This document shows positions 30,900 to 42,599 of a stretch of 64,000 bases of DNA, piece by piece (the stretch's first letter is position 1; each line of letters opens with the position of its first letter). The translations under genes and the position numbers were made by a program. Under the pieces are notes generated by a model. The model saw only the letters and a program-made list of their open reading frames with translations, searched no databases and had not been told where the DNA came from. Origin of the DNA: Eunapius fragilis (lineage: Eukaryota; Porifera; Demospongiae; Spongillida; Spongillidae); the NCBI GenBank assembly GCA_963681505.1, contig OY811987.1, positions 2,129,066-2,193,065 on the forward strand. The letters run 5' to 3'.

Positions 30900-31840
30900 T
30901 TTGACATGCTCCATTTCGTTGTGTTACTCTACGCACATACATTTTTAGCCCTGCCTTATAACGGTGAGCTCGCCTCACCTGTCAGCTCTCGCGGTGGTAC
31001 TTCAGCAGATCCGGTCGCTGCAATGTGGCATGATGTCACATCACTGATCGCCAACAAAAGGTCCAAAGTAAATGAAAAGATTGTAGGAATCTGCCAGAAG
31101 TTAAGTTTGCTTGAAACCAAACTGCAAGCACTAGAGGCTGAGAAAGGAACTTGTGTATCAACAGACCCGGAAGAGCAAAAAAAGTATCTCTGCAGGTGTG
31201 TTATGTAATCATACAGCTGCTCAATGTTTCGATCGAATAGAACAGTATACACTAAATTTTGAAGTCTTTCAACAAAGACTCACAGCTGAGAACTGATGAA
31301 AAGTAAGTTTGCTTTTTTGAAAAATATTATTACATAATTTATATTTTCATGTTTTCAATACCTGGATTATATATAGTCACTAAAGCGAGTAATAACTGAG
31401 GACCATACAAGAAGTGTAAGTGCAAGAGCAAGACAGCAAAGGGTATGTGGTGATAATGATTCATAATGTTATGATCAAGTTTCAAGCTTTGGGAACGCCG
31501 CAGTAAGGTTATTACAAGTGACGAAAAGGAGGCGTGGAAGTGCATTACAACGGGTATGATGTCCAAGGAGGAGACTGCGGATGACAGAAAGATAGCGAGA
31601 AGAAGGCCAAACTGGAGATCAGACAGAATGAATAAATGGATGGGAGCTGGATATGTGGGGGACAGATACGTGGAAAGTAGCAAGAAAAGAAAGGGTGGAT
31701 GGACCTGTTCTGCAGTTGCAGCCCCTGGCTGGTTTGCAAGCTTGGATGGTGAATGTATCATAGGGACACTGAGTCTTTGGATCATTAGTTCATGCATGCG
31801 CACTTTATGTATTTGATGTACAGCATCACCTGTAAACGTG
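30900..31840 (+). pseudogene. Unrecognised coding remnants, possibly transposon-associated
   Basis: Plus-strand segment 30957-31205 reads as a soluble helical stretch (MWHDVTSLIANKRSKVNEKI...) with coiled-coil-like heptads. A second at about 31545-31650 reads MMSKEETADD...NWRSDRMN, resembling an acidic-then-WRS motif I associate with transposon-linked proteins in invertebrates. No domain identified. The Leu/Ser-rich ORF on the minus strand of 31339-31863 is probably the shadow. Confidence 0.3.
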
Positions 31841-31879
31841 AAAGCGATGTCACAAACTGACACAATCGCCTTCGCAATG

Positions 31880-34800
31880 CACCTAGTGGACAGAAACTGA
31901 AAGGAAAGTTCCCCGTTCCCACATCAGACGAGTTGTGTTATTACCATCGCACATTTGGAAAGGCAGCCTGAAAATGCAACCAACCCTGTGCCTGGTCGGG
32001 AAAATATCAGGCCGGCCACCAATAGTGGCCTCGGTGGATGGCCATAACAAAGGCCTCTTTTTCCTGTGTGATGACAACTCAAGACAACGGTTTTTGGTTG
32101 ACACAGGAGCAGAGATCAGCGTTCTACTTGCTACTAGGATAGACACCCACACCAGACTGCCAGGTCCTTCATTGTTAGCAGCCAATGGCACTACAATACA
32201 GACATATGGGACCTGTATCTTGACTCTCAATTTTGCCTCCAAGACGTACCAGTGGAAGTTCACAGTAGCCAAAGTCCCGCCCTTTGTTAGGAGCTGATTT
32301 TCTTCGTTCCAACTTCTTATGGTAGATCTGAAAGGCAAACAGCTGGTGGATGCAGAAACGTTTCATTCCGCTCCACTTAGGATGGCTAGGACTGCTGCAC
32401 CTCGTCTTAGTGCTATTTACACTTCCAACAATCAATATGATGCATTACTTGCAGAGTTTCCAACCATCACAACTCCTATATTCAACCCATCATCTGTCAA
32501 GCACAAGGTAGAGCATTTCATCCCCATGAAAGGCCCCCCTGTCCATGCACGTGCTCATCGTCTACCGCCTGACAAACTAGCTGCAGCAAAAGCTGAATTT
32601 GGCAGCATGGAGGAGATGGGTCTCATTTGTAGATTGTCTAGTCCTTGGGCATCCCCACTACATATGGTGCCAAAAGCATCCGGTGGTTGGCGCCCTTGTG
32701 GGGACTATAGGCGACTAAATGATGCCACTGTGCCTAACAGATACCCTGTACCTCAAATCCAGGATTTCGCAGCAAATCTCGCTGGAAAGAAATTTTTATC
32801 CAAAATTGACCTTGTGCGAGGCTACCACCAGATACCTGTCGCCGCTGAAGACATTCCCAAAACTGCTATTATAACTCCCTTCGGGCTTTACGAGTTCCTC
32901 CGAGTTCCGTTCGGACTCAAGAATGCCACCATAAGTTTTCCAGCGTTTGTTGGACACCATGTGTAAAGGGTTAGAGTTTGCATTTGTCTATATTGATGAA
33001 ATCTTAATAGCAAGTGAAGATGAGGAGATGCACAAAGCCCACCTTTGCCAACTATTCCAAAAGCACCAAGAGTATGGTCTGGTTATCAATGTCTCTAAAT
33101 GTCAATTTGGACGCGACACAATTGATTTCCTGGGCCACCGTATCACCCGCACTGGAATAGCGCCATTACCTGACAAAGTAAGTGCTATCACCCAATATGC
33201 CCAACCAACAACTGTCAAAGGTCTACAAGAGTTCGTAGGGATGGTGAATTTCTACCACAGGTTCATTCCAGGTGCTGCACGTCTGATGTTGCCACTTTTT
33301 GATGCATTGGCAGGCAAACCCAAGACACTGGCTTGGAATGAGGCAAATGGAAAAGGCTTTCGCTGACACAAAATAAGCATTGGCTGAAGTTGCACTCCTT
33401 GCACACCCGCGTCATGGGGTACCACTCTCACTGACAACAGATGCTTCTGACTAGGCATTAGGAGCAGTTCTCCAGCAATTGGTCAACAATTCTTGGGAAC
33501 CGCTAGCATTCTTCAGCAGGAAGCTACAACCTTCAGAGAAGAAGTACAGTGCTTTTGACAGGGAGTGACTTGCTTCGTATCTGGGCATAAGGCATTTCCG
33601 ACATTTTTTGGAGGATCGACAGTTCACTGCTTATACCAACCACAAACCACTGACATTTTGCATGTCCAGACAGTCGGAACCATGGTCAAGCAGACAACAG
33701 CGCCATCTAGTGTACATCTCCGAGTACACCACAGACATTCGGCAAATAGAGGGAAAAGACAATCCTGTAGTTGACTCCCTTTCTAGAGCGATAATTCAAT
33801 CAGTTCAGCTTGGGATAGACTACTCCGCCATGGCCACTGACCAAGCTAAAGACCCTGAAGTACAGTCCTACAGAACTACTCGTTCTAATTTAGTATTGCA
33901 GGACATTCCATTTGGGACAAACGGTGTTTCACTCCTTTTTGATACATCCACTGGAAATACCAGGCCTGTAGTACCTGCCTCATGGAGATGTCAGGTTTTC
34001 GACCTGATTCATGCTCAATACGTACCACTTGGAAAATTATTGCCTCAAAGTTTGTTTGGAATGGGATGCAAAAGCAGGTTGGAGACTGGGCGAAAGCATG
34101 TATCCCTTGCCTAAGCTCAAAGATTCACAAACACATTAAGGCCCCATTCCAACAGTTCGGTATCCCTCACCGTCGTTTCATGTGGATATTGTTGGACCCC
34201 TACCACCGTCCAATGATTTCACCTACTTGTTCACAATAGTGGACCGTTTCTCCCGCTGGTGAGAAGCCATTCCCTTCAATGACATCACCAGCGCCACCTG
34301 TGCCCAAGCACTCATATCCCACTGGATTGCCCGTTTTGGAATTCCTATAGACCTGTCATCTGACAGGGGAGCCCAGTTTACCTCACAACTGTGGACATCC
34401 ATTGCCCAGTTGTTAGGAATTGAACTCCGCCATACTACCGCCTACCACCTGCAATCCAATGGCCTAGTAGAAAGGTTCCATAGACACCTGAAAGCAGCCT
34501 TACGGGCCCGGCTCACTGGCTCTAATTGGACAGCTGAACTACTTCTGGGAGCACCTAAGGATGAGCTAGGGTGTTCATCTGCAGAATTGGCCTATGGGGC
34601 ACCTCTCATGGTGCCTGGTGATTTTTTGGTTAGTCACAATTCCCAGCCTGAGCATCGCTCCCAACTGCAACAACTCAGGGATCAAGTTCGCATGCAGGTA
34701 CCCATGCCAACCTCCCAACATGAAGTTATACCATCCTCCAACTTAAAGCAATCCCAGTTTGTTTTTGTCCGCTGGGATGCTCACCGTACACCTTACAACG

Positions 34801-35060
34801 CCCTTACGAAGGACCATTCAAAGTCATGCAGGCATGCAGGAGACAAGACCTTCACAATTGACAGAGGAGGACGGAAAGAGGTCATTTCAGTGGATAGGTT
34901 GAAACCTGCATTTGTTGACTTAGAACATCCAGTGGTAGTATCAGAGCCTAAGAGCTATGGATTGCCTCCGAACAAAGACCATCTTGTGATCCCAACACAG
35001 CCTCAAGAACAGATCAAAATCGCTGATCCTGTGCAACCCCTGCGCACCTAATCAGACTGT
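31880..35060 (+). mobile_element. Ty3/Gypsy fossil B, CsRn1-like
   Basis: Parts in order: end of gag with a zinc knuckle (about 31930-32000), aspartic protease with DTGAE (about 32095), reverse transcriptase (about 32500-33330), RNase H (about 33420-33790) and integrase through its C-terminal domain (about 33980-35050). The gag end and protease resemble the CsRn1 clade. The order is normal for Ty3/Gypsy. The copy is broken in several places (roughly half a dozen) and its 5' end and LTRs were not identified, so it cannot be dated from LTR divergence; it looks moderately old. Confidence 0.88.
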
Positions 35061-35064
35061 CAAG

Positions 35065-36050
35065 TTTAATTTACCACGACGTTACATCTCGGTTCTGGGG
35101 GGAGTGGTATAGAGGCCCAGACCTACAACCGGATACACAGAGAACCGGGTGGAAATTAATTGGGATAGGAACACGTGATCATTAATAGCAGTTAGGGTTT
35201 TTTGGTGTATTGTGTTTTGTTGGCGTGTGATATAAAATACGTTTTGGTTAAGTATTGCGACCCGCCACAATTAGGTATGTTGCAAAACGTGCAATAATTG
35301 TCCTCCATTTTGTTCCACATTATTATGGCAGGATTATTAACACTTTTGAGGTCCATTCAAAAACTTGCTTCGCGTAGGGTTACGGGATGGAATGGGAGAG
35401 AGTTCTTTGCTTTGCGTCATAGTTCAAAGGTTCGTTTTCATCGTGTAGATTTCAATAAAAAACTTACTTTACCAGATCTCATTAACTATTGGAAAAAGTG
35501 ACCGTGCAATAACACCTAGATCGGGATAGTGGACATCTTTGAAAGGTGTTTGGACATTCAATGTAACCTTGTATTGTACAAAACTTCATAAAAATCTATC
35601 GATGCGAAGATACTGTTTTTTCGCCCGGAATTCGGTAGGCCGTATACATGTATAGTGTGTATATATGTGATGCGCATGCTCAGTACTTTATTTTATTCTT
35701 CAGACTCAGAGTTTAAAATGAAGCACCATTCATTAATTCAACTGGCTGACAGTCCAGGAAGCAGAGGCGCATGCAGGCTCTCACAATCATAAAGGATGCC
35801 TATAGAAGGCTGGATGGCTTACATTGTTACATTGTATACAGTACTAGGCCTCTGCAATGGGCCGCGGATCTGAAACGTCTGAAAGCCGCTTTATTGTTTG
35901 GAACAATGATATTTGTCATGCACAAGTATAAAACTGTACTGTATGCTTGATTTCGTTGCCAATTTTAGGTTTGAGTAGAAATTTGAATTCGTTTTAAGCT
36001 TGAAGTGTTCCTATCATTCGCGTGTGACTGTGTCTGTGTCTGTGACTCTG
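35065..36050. other. Non-coding stretch
   Basis: A purine-rich CTGGGGGGAGTGG lies near 35095, where a polypurine tract of fossil B would be expected. Beyond it I see nothing I can name; a short ORF at 35298-35501 has no recognisable domain. Confidence 0.3.
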
Positions 36051-36059
36051 AGCAGTGAG

Positions 36060-36390
36060 CTAGCCTGTGTCTGTATACCTCTTGACTGGTAAATCAATTG
36101 GCCACAATATTTGCCATGTTTGGTTGGATGGTGGAGTTTTTCAATTGTTTAATGGAAGAATTGAAAAGATGAAGGGAAGTATGTTGTTGCATATTGGAAG
36201 GAGAATGAATCATATGATGATGCAACAGATTTTGACATGTCTATCTTTGAACTAGCAGCAGACCTTTGGATGAATTGGTTATGTTTCATAATAGCAATAT
36301 GCACTAACGTCATGTATTTCCCTAAGTATATATTGTTATTAAAGTTATTGAGCCACAAAGAACTATATCGTTTGCATAGTGAACCTTTAA
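36060..36390 (+). pseudogene. Fragment of a dispersed exon-like sequence
   Basis: A frame at about 36170-36280 reads KYVVAYWKENESYDDATDFD and ends IFELAADLW. This looks like a decayed exon of a multicopy gene or element, but I cannot name the family. Confidence 0.3.
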
Positions 36391-36639
36391 CAGAATAATT
36401 TGAAAGGGCATCTATTATCCTGCCTTTACTGAAAATTCCATTCAGATATGGTTTACGTTGCGAAAGTTACGTGGGATTTAACAGAACATACTTACGGGCG
36501 CACGTTTTAATGAAATCCCATTGGCCTACTAAAATTTTAATGCTTTTTTTTACGCTTTAAAACGCTATATCTTCCGTTTTCTAAATCACACACTTATGAT
36601 TTTGGTATCGTTAAGTATGGTTTTATGCGCTCTTCACAT

Positions 36640-36935
36640 GGTGTTATTATCTCAGGGATTTAAACAATTTGAAAATTTTTGCGACATACCTCCACAATGG
36701 AATAGCCAAAATGTTATATTAATCGACAATCGGCGGTCGACTCTTACCACACAATAACTTAGCTCTTACCTTCTCACCCTTCGTTTATAGATAATACGGA
36801 CAAATTTAAACTTACTCAGAAGTTCAGTAGAATCGCTATATTTGAATCCGCTCGAAATGTAGCGCACCGGTATGGTTGATTAAGCCATAGATAATATATG
36901 GTTAAGTTATTAACTTCGGATGTCAAAATTTGCCG
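36640..36935. repeat. Dispersed repeat, right-hand part of the GGGCTATTCCAT family
   Basis: Shares GAATAGCC, ATCGACAATCG and GAATCCGCTCGAAATGTAGC with 46095-46310. It corresponds to the right part of that larger copy. Sequence 36390-36640 and 36940-37240 shows nothing I recognise. Confidence 0.6.
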
Positions 36936-37239
36936 AGTCTTGTCCCCAGACCCAATATGTACATTACCGCTAGTGAAGTTTTTTAGAAACACATTCCTCT
37001 GATGATCTGCTTACGCGTGTATAGCATTTATGTAGTTAGCATGACACTTAGTACAATTCATGGGTGTAAAATTAAACGATTGGATTCCAACTTCCAAGGT
37101 ATCGAACACCATAATGGCAATGCTGCTGAGCTATGGTCAATGTAGTGTAGGTTCCCCCCCCTGCAGCCAGCCAGTTGACTAGGAGGTACTATCGTAGTCA
37201 TAATTAATTATAATAGTCCTACATAGATTTATCGCTGAT

Positions 37240-38455
37240 AAGTGTGCTGAATCCAAGAAATTGCTCACAAGTCTGGTGGATGTGGCTGGAGTTGATCTCC
37301 AGGTGGCATTTGCATTACTGCACATGTGTGGAGGTTTTTGCAAATTGGTCCACATAACTCGGATCACTCCTCCTAGTTTGGCGTCAGATGCCCTAGTGTC
37401 CTTCGATGAAGATGTGAGGCAGTGTTTTGTGCTCTGCTCAGCCACTGAAGTCTCAAAAACTGCTTAGACTTGGGGAGCTTAGGCCTTCATTCTCTCTCTT
37501 ACCATGCTGCTGCCACCTTTATTGCCTCTTTCCTCATCAGACCTGGGCCAATCCAACAATCACCATCTTCAGCAGGCATTCATAGCCTATAACTCCAAGG
37601 TCTCCTCACATCATGCAATCACGGCTGAGTCTGCCCTCACTTCTCCCACCACTCAGAGAGAGCTGTCCAGCAAGATTGATGAGGACCAGTTCATATCTTT
37701 GTTGGGAGCATCCTGCTCAGCCGATAAAGCCAGTCTCCTGACAGTTTCAGCCCCTCATCATCGTCATGGTTGTCAGTGGTCCCTTCCATGGGCTTAGGTC
37801 TACATATGGAGTCCAACGAGTTCCAGACTGCAGTGAGGTGGTGGCTAGGTGTGGGTGTTGCTAGGACTGTGTGCCCCTTTTGCCAGGATGTTGCTCTTGA
37901 TCCCTTGGGTCACCATGCTATAACCTGCAGGCATGGGGGAGATGTGGTGGTATGGCACAGTCACTTGCATGATGTCTTTGTGGACTTCTGTCAGCGAGTT
38001 CATCTGAGTGTGAGTATGGAGAAGGGTCATGATCTTACAAGAGATCACAGCCACACCAAACCTGCGAATGTGCTCATTGCTTGGTGGGACAGGGGCAAGC
38101 CTGTAGGTTTTGATGTCACTGTAACATCATCACCTCTTTGCCCAGCCGTACTAAGGGAGTCATGCAAAGCATCTGGTGCAGCTTCTATGGCAGCGGAGAC
38201 CCGCAAGCTTCTCACCAATGGTCCCAAATGTCAGGAATTGGGGTGGACGTGCATTTCCCTTAGCTGTTGAGATCTTCTGCAACTGGGGTAAGGAGGCTCA
38301 CCTCACGTTCTCTAGGTTGGCATCCCACCTTGCCATCAGCATATCCTCTCCCAAACCTTCCATCTTGGCAGACATTTACAGTAGGCTGAACATCACCTTG
38401 GTCAGGTCCATTGCCAAAACCATCTTGGCAAGGGAGTTCCTGCCCTTGTGACTTG
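37240..38455 (+). mobile_element. Non-LTR-like retroelement 3' region, copy 1 (zinc knuckle plus PD-D motif)
   Basis: Reading through three frames gives: an RT-thumb-like segment (GGFCKLVHITRITPPSLAS, about 37320-37380), a spacer rich in HH motifs, a knuckle of the form CPFCQD...LGHHAITC (about 37872-37930), then KPANVLIAWW...GFDVTVTSS (about 38055-38130), and a C-terminus with LTLVRS...ILAREFLPL and a stop at 38449. Knuckle followed by (K/R)P-(D/N)...(F)DV is the layout of restriction-like endonucleases in R2/CRE-type non-LTR elements, so I infer such a role. There are about two frame changes and one in-frame stop near 37465. An AT-rich tail (AAAAATAAATAAATAATAAT) follows at about 38520. Confidence 0.65.
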
Positions 38456-38544
38456 ACTTTATTTGTGTGAGTTATAATGTGACTTTTTAACATTTCAATT
38501 TATAATCTTTGCATGTAATTAAAAATAAATAAATAATAATAGTG

Positions 38545-39700
38545 ATGCTGTATTCTGTGCCAAGTTTGTGTCCCGGAAATTTGCAATGGCCAAGTTGCTT
38601 ACACAGTTGAAGGAAGTTGGCTCTGTGGACCCCCAGGTTGCTGTACTCCTCTTGCACCAATGTGGGGGATTTTGCAAACTTATACATCTGGCAAGATCCA
38701 CACCTCCTTCACTTGTGGCTGAAGGATTTAAATACTTCGATAATGCTGTTTGCCATTGCTTTGCCTTGTGTACAGGGGTAGATACCACCAATAGTGCTTG
38801 GGAACAGGCACAGCTCAGTTTAAGTTAGACGAGGTATTGGGCTTCGCAGCTTCTCAGACCACTCATCGACTTGTTACATAGCTTCATCCAGCCTGTGTTT
38901 AGAATCAATAACTAATCACCACCTTGTTCATTCTATCAAAGAATGTTGCCAGACATAGCACGTCTATTATCTGTATCTTCCGTCCCCCCATGCTGGAGCC
39001 TGGCTTTCTGTTATCCCTACTCCAGGGCTTAACTTACAACTTGACTCTGAGGAATTTCAAACAGCCATACAGTAGTGGTTAGGCATGAGTGTCTCACAGC
39101 GTGCTAACTGTCCTTACTGCCCAGCTCATTTTTTGGACTCCCTGGGTCACCACGCTTTGACTTGCAAGCACAGAGGTGATGATGTAGACCTTGCTGCAAA
39201 TTGGTTATCCACCATAACAGGCTTTGGGATGTTTTTGTGGAGTCATGCTGAAGAGCCTGTGCTGGTGTTCAGGTAGAGCTGGGGGTGGTTATGGACTTCA
39301 TGAGGACACCAAACGACCAGCTGATGTTCTTGCTGCAAATTGGATGATGGGCAAGCTGGCTGCATTCAACTTCACTGTCACATCACTGCATGCTAGTTTC
39401 TAACAGTTTACCTGAAGCGAGTGTGACAGCGGGGTCTGCAGCCTTGCTGCCAACGAACGCAAGCATAGGTCCAATGATGCCAAATGTGCTGAACTGGGAT
39501 GGGTGCCCATCCCACTTGCAGTGGAGACGTATGGTTGCTGGGGTACAGAAGCTAAGTGGGCCCAGATTGAGTACCAGACAGAACTGCCCAAGTCCATAAC
39601 CATCGCAGCTCTATATGGGAGGCCAAACCTGACCCTTGTTAGAGCCAACGTCAGAGCAATTCTTAGCAGAGCATTCCAAGATCATTAACTAGCCTTAGTT
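38545..39700 (+). mobile_element. Non-LTR-like retroelement 3' region, copy 2
   Basis: Begins right after the AT-rich tail of copy 1 and repeats its layout: thumb-like GGFCKLIHLARSTPPSL (about 38662), CPYCPAHFLDSLGHHALTC (about 39107-39165), then the segment SNSLPEASVTAGSAALL (about 39395) and a C-terminus LTLVRANVRAILSRAFQ near 39670. It is more decayed than copy 1, with several stops and frame changes and a disrupted endonuclease motif. Confidence 0.65.
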
Positions 39701-39837
39701 ATTATGTGTTACATGGTAAAATATTCTCTTGTATTAGTAATAATAGTAACTGTGTAGCTTAAATCTGTAATAATGTACACGTACATGAATACATAAATAC
39801 ATGAATGAGTACATTATTATTATTAATTCACTATCTA

Positions 39838-40195
39838 GTAGGTGTCTTGGAAGGACATCAAACTGGACAGCAATGCTCGAACATTTACCCTCACCAGGGC
39901 CAAGTTGAGTCTCCCATTATACAAACTGGAGGTTGTCTGGGACTTTGATTGTAACGTGTGGCCAGACGAGAAGCCAATTGCGCCAAATGCTGCCTAGCTT
40001 CTATCGCCCAGCACCCGTAGCTCACCACAGCTAGTGGGACACACTTCACCCAAGTTCAGAGCACTTTGCATCTTTGGCATGATGCTTTCGCTGTTCAGCT
40101 GCCAAGGCTGCTGACCCTTCCGTCACACTCGCTTCGGTAAAAGTACTTGGGTTAAGCGGAGATGTGACGGTAATGTCAACGACCACCTGCAGGGT
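39838..40195 (-). mobile_element. Non-LTR-like retroelement 3' region, copy 3 (inverted)
   Basis: Minus-strand reading gives DITVTSPLNPSTFTEASVTE, then KDAKCSELG and LALVRVNVRALLSS, the same C-terminal block as copies 1 and 2. It starts within the endonuclease-like motif, so it is 5'-truncated. Orientation is opposite to its neighbours. Confidence 0.65.
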
Positions 40196-40569
40196 ATAAC
40201 ACTTGAAGCCTCAGATTGCAGGGAGTGGACCAGTTTACGTGTGTATTAAATCTGTATTAAAATATAATTACTTACCTTTTAATATGTGATCTGAAACCGG
40301 CTAGAAAGACGCCTTACGCCTACAGCAATGTGACTAGGTAATATGTGGTGTGAAATTAACATCCTAAAATCATATTTAAAAGGGTTTTGGGATTGAGAAC
40401 AAAAGTATTATTGTGCAGAGTGGATGCAGTGATGTGTGAAGTTACCTCATATTGTATATTACGGAGTGGACATATTTCATATAAGATTCAAATTTTACCA
40501 TCATACCAGATCTGGATACAAAAACAAACACATTTTCCCTTAAATTAACAAGATCAATATTCAACACAT

Positions 40570-41505
40570 TAAGTAGTGACATGTTCACAGTACTTCAGGT
40601 GATACATCAACCATGTCTTGTACAGAAATGATCTGTGGCATCCTCTATTCTGGCATTTCAATCTCTCATCACTATGTATCCTGCAGTGGGCCTTTAATGC
40701 ACCTTGTGACTTGAATGATTTTTTGACAAAAACAGACAAATGGCCTCTCCTCTGTATGAGTGAGCATGTGTCTTATCAAGGTTGACTGATAAGAAAATGC
40801 CTTTTCACATTGTATACACTGCTATGGCCTCTCCCCTGTGTGAGTGAGCATGTGTCCTTTCAGATTTGACAGACGTAAAAATGTCTTTCCACATTGTTCA
40901 CACTTATGAGGCCTCTCCCCTGTATGAGTGAGCATGTGTGTTTTCAGGTTTGACAGTAGTGAAAATTCCTTTCCACACTGTTCGCACTGATGTGGCCTCT
41001 CCCCTATATGAGTGAGCATTATGTTTGTTCAGGTTTGTCAGTAGTGAAAATTTCTTTCCACATTGTTCACACTGATGTGGCTTCTCCCCTGTATGTGTGA
41101 GCATGTGTCTTTTCAAGGCTGATTTGTATGAAAATGCCTTTCCACATTGTTCGCACTGATGTGGCCTCTCCCCTGTATGAGTGAGCACATGTCTGTTCAG
41201 GTTTGACAGTTGTGGAAATGCCTTTCCACATTGTTCACACCGATGAGGTCTCTCCCCTGTATGAATGACCATGTGTGTTTTCAGATGTGACAGTTGTGAA
41301 AATGTTTTTCCGCATTGTTCACACTGATGTGACTTCTCCCCTGTATGTGTGAGCATGTGTTTTTTCAGATGTGATGGTCGTGAAAATGCCTTTTTACATT
41401 GTCCACACGGATGAGGCCTCTCCCCTATTTGAAGAGTGCATGTGTCTTATCAGACATGATAATATCTTTCCAGCTTGTAAACACTTATGTGGTTTCATTA
41501 TACTT
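40570..41505 (-). pseudogene. C2H2 zinc-finger gene copy 3, broken
   Basis: Minus-strand array of about eight or nine fingers of the same CEQCGKxF type, with the shared C-terminal tail near 40575-40740. A one-base change in frame near 41023, between fingers, and a stop near 40822 break the array. The short first exon is present (ATG near 41511) but its donor reads ATAAGT instead of GTAAGT. 3' flank shares GTGGATGCAGTGATGTG with the other copies. Confidence 0.75.
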
Positions 41506-42034
41506 GCCATTAAAGCTGTGTTGTCTGCATATGTACAAAGTGGGTCAGTGTGGACACAACAGACATCCTCTGGCACAATTCCCTTCATCTTGGTCCCACC
41601 CTTATAAATTGATAAGAACATTATGTGTTTGCATGATGTAGTTCCTCAACTCAACCCCCAAAGCACCAGAAAATGGACATTTCTAAGATTTCACACATCA
41701 AGCTTAATTCACAAGAACTGTAATTGGAAATAACCCCACTACCAAATAACCCCCCTACCAAGTCATGTACATTATCTTCTTGACAAGTAAGCACACCAAA
41801 GAAAAGATTATAGTGCAGTAATCGCTACAGTTGTAACAAAAGCCCAACAGGTGACAAGATTAACCAAGTCAACGAGAGTTCCACCGATACAGACATGCAC
41901 AATGTATATATACCCTACACCAGCAGAGGTGGATCCGAAGGAGGGAATCTAATAATGATATTCACAAAAAGGGCCCCCCAGCCGTTTAAAAAAAATCTAT
42001 ATCCTCCCACAAGGAATTCTGGAAGGGGATGGGG

Positions 42035-42510
42035 GGTGCAACATGAATAATAAATAGGGGAGGGTGTGGGTGTGCCCCATCCCACGCAAAGCGTGGAAGC
42101 TTTTGGGGATCCGCACTTAGTGGCACCAGTTTTATCACTTGTAACAATTGTTTCCTGTTCACGGTGTTCAATTTGTTGCCATTGCATACCGTAACCATAT
42201 TATACTCATACTTCAGTTTGAGGGGGGTCGCCCTCTATATTCCCTATATAGATTTTTTTTTTTGTACCCAGACTCACTCATGACGTGAAGTGTAAATTCA
42301 GCAATCCACTGCATGGGCCTAGCTACGACACTATTACTGTAGCATATAACCATTAGATCGCTTCATTTTCGTAAGAACAATGTGAGACATAATTATTCAT
42401 GACTTAGGCCCAATTCGACCCACTGAATAGCCACTAGAATGTTCTAGAAGAGGCAGGCCAGGTCAACCTTAAGTAAGTTAACACTATTAATTGACAGTTG
42501 ATGTCTGTTA
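42035..42510. repeat. Segmental duplicate, upstream flank of ZF copy 3
   Basis: Paralogue of 28980-29490 in the same orientation. Together with the ZF genes it shows that a unit of roughly 2-3 kb was duplicated. Confidence 0.8.
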
Positions 42511-42599
42511 CAATTGTGGTGGATATGTGAAACCATTGCATATCCTATTTATACACAATACCGTACTGAGGTAGAGTGATTTGTAATTAGGCTACGTGT

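Noticed and set aside
31339-31863. 174-aa minus-strand ORF rich in Leu and Ser
   Set aside because: Low-complexity composition and opposite to a more protein-like plus frame; no domain.
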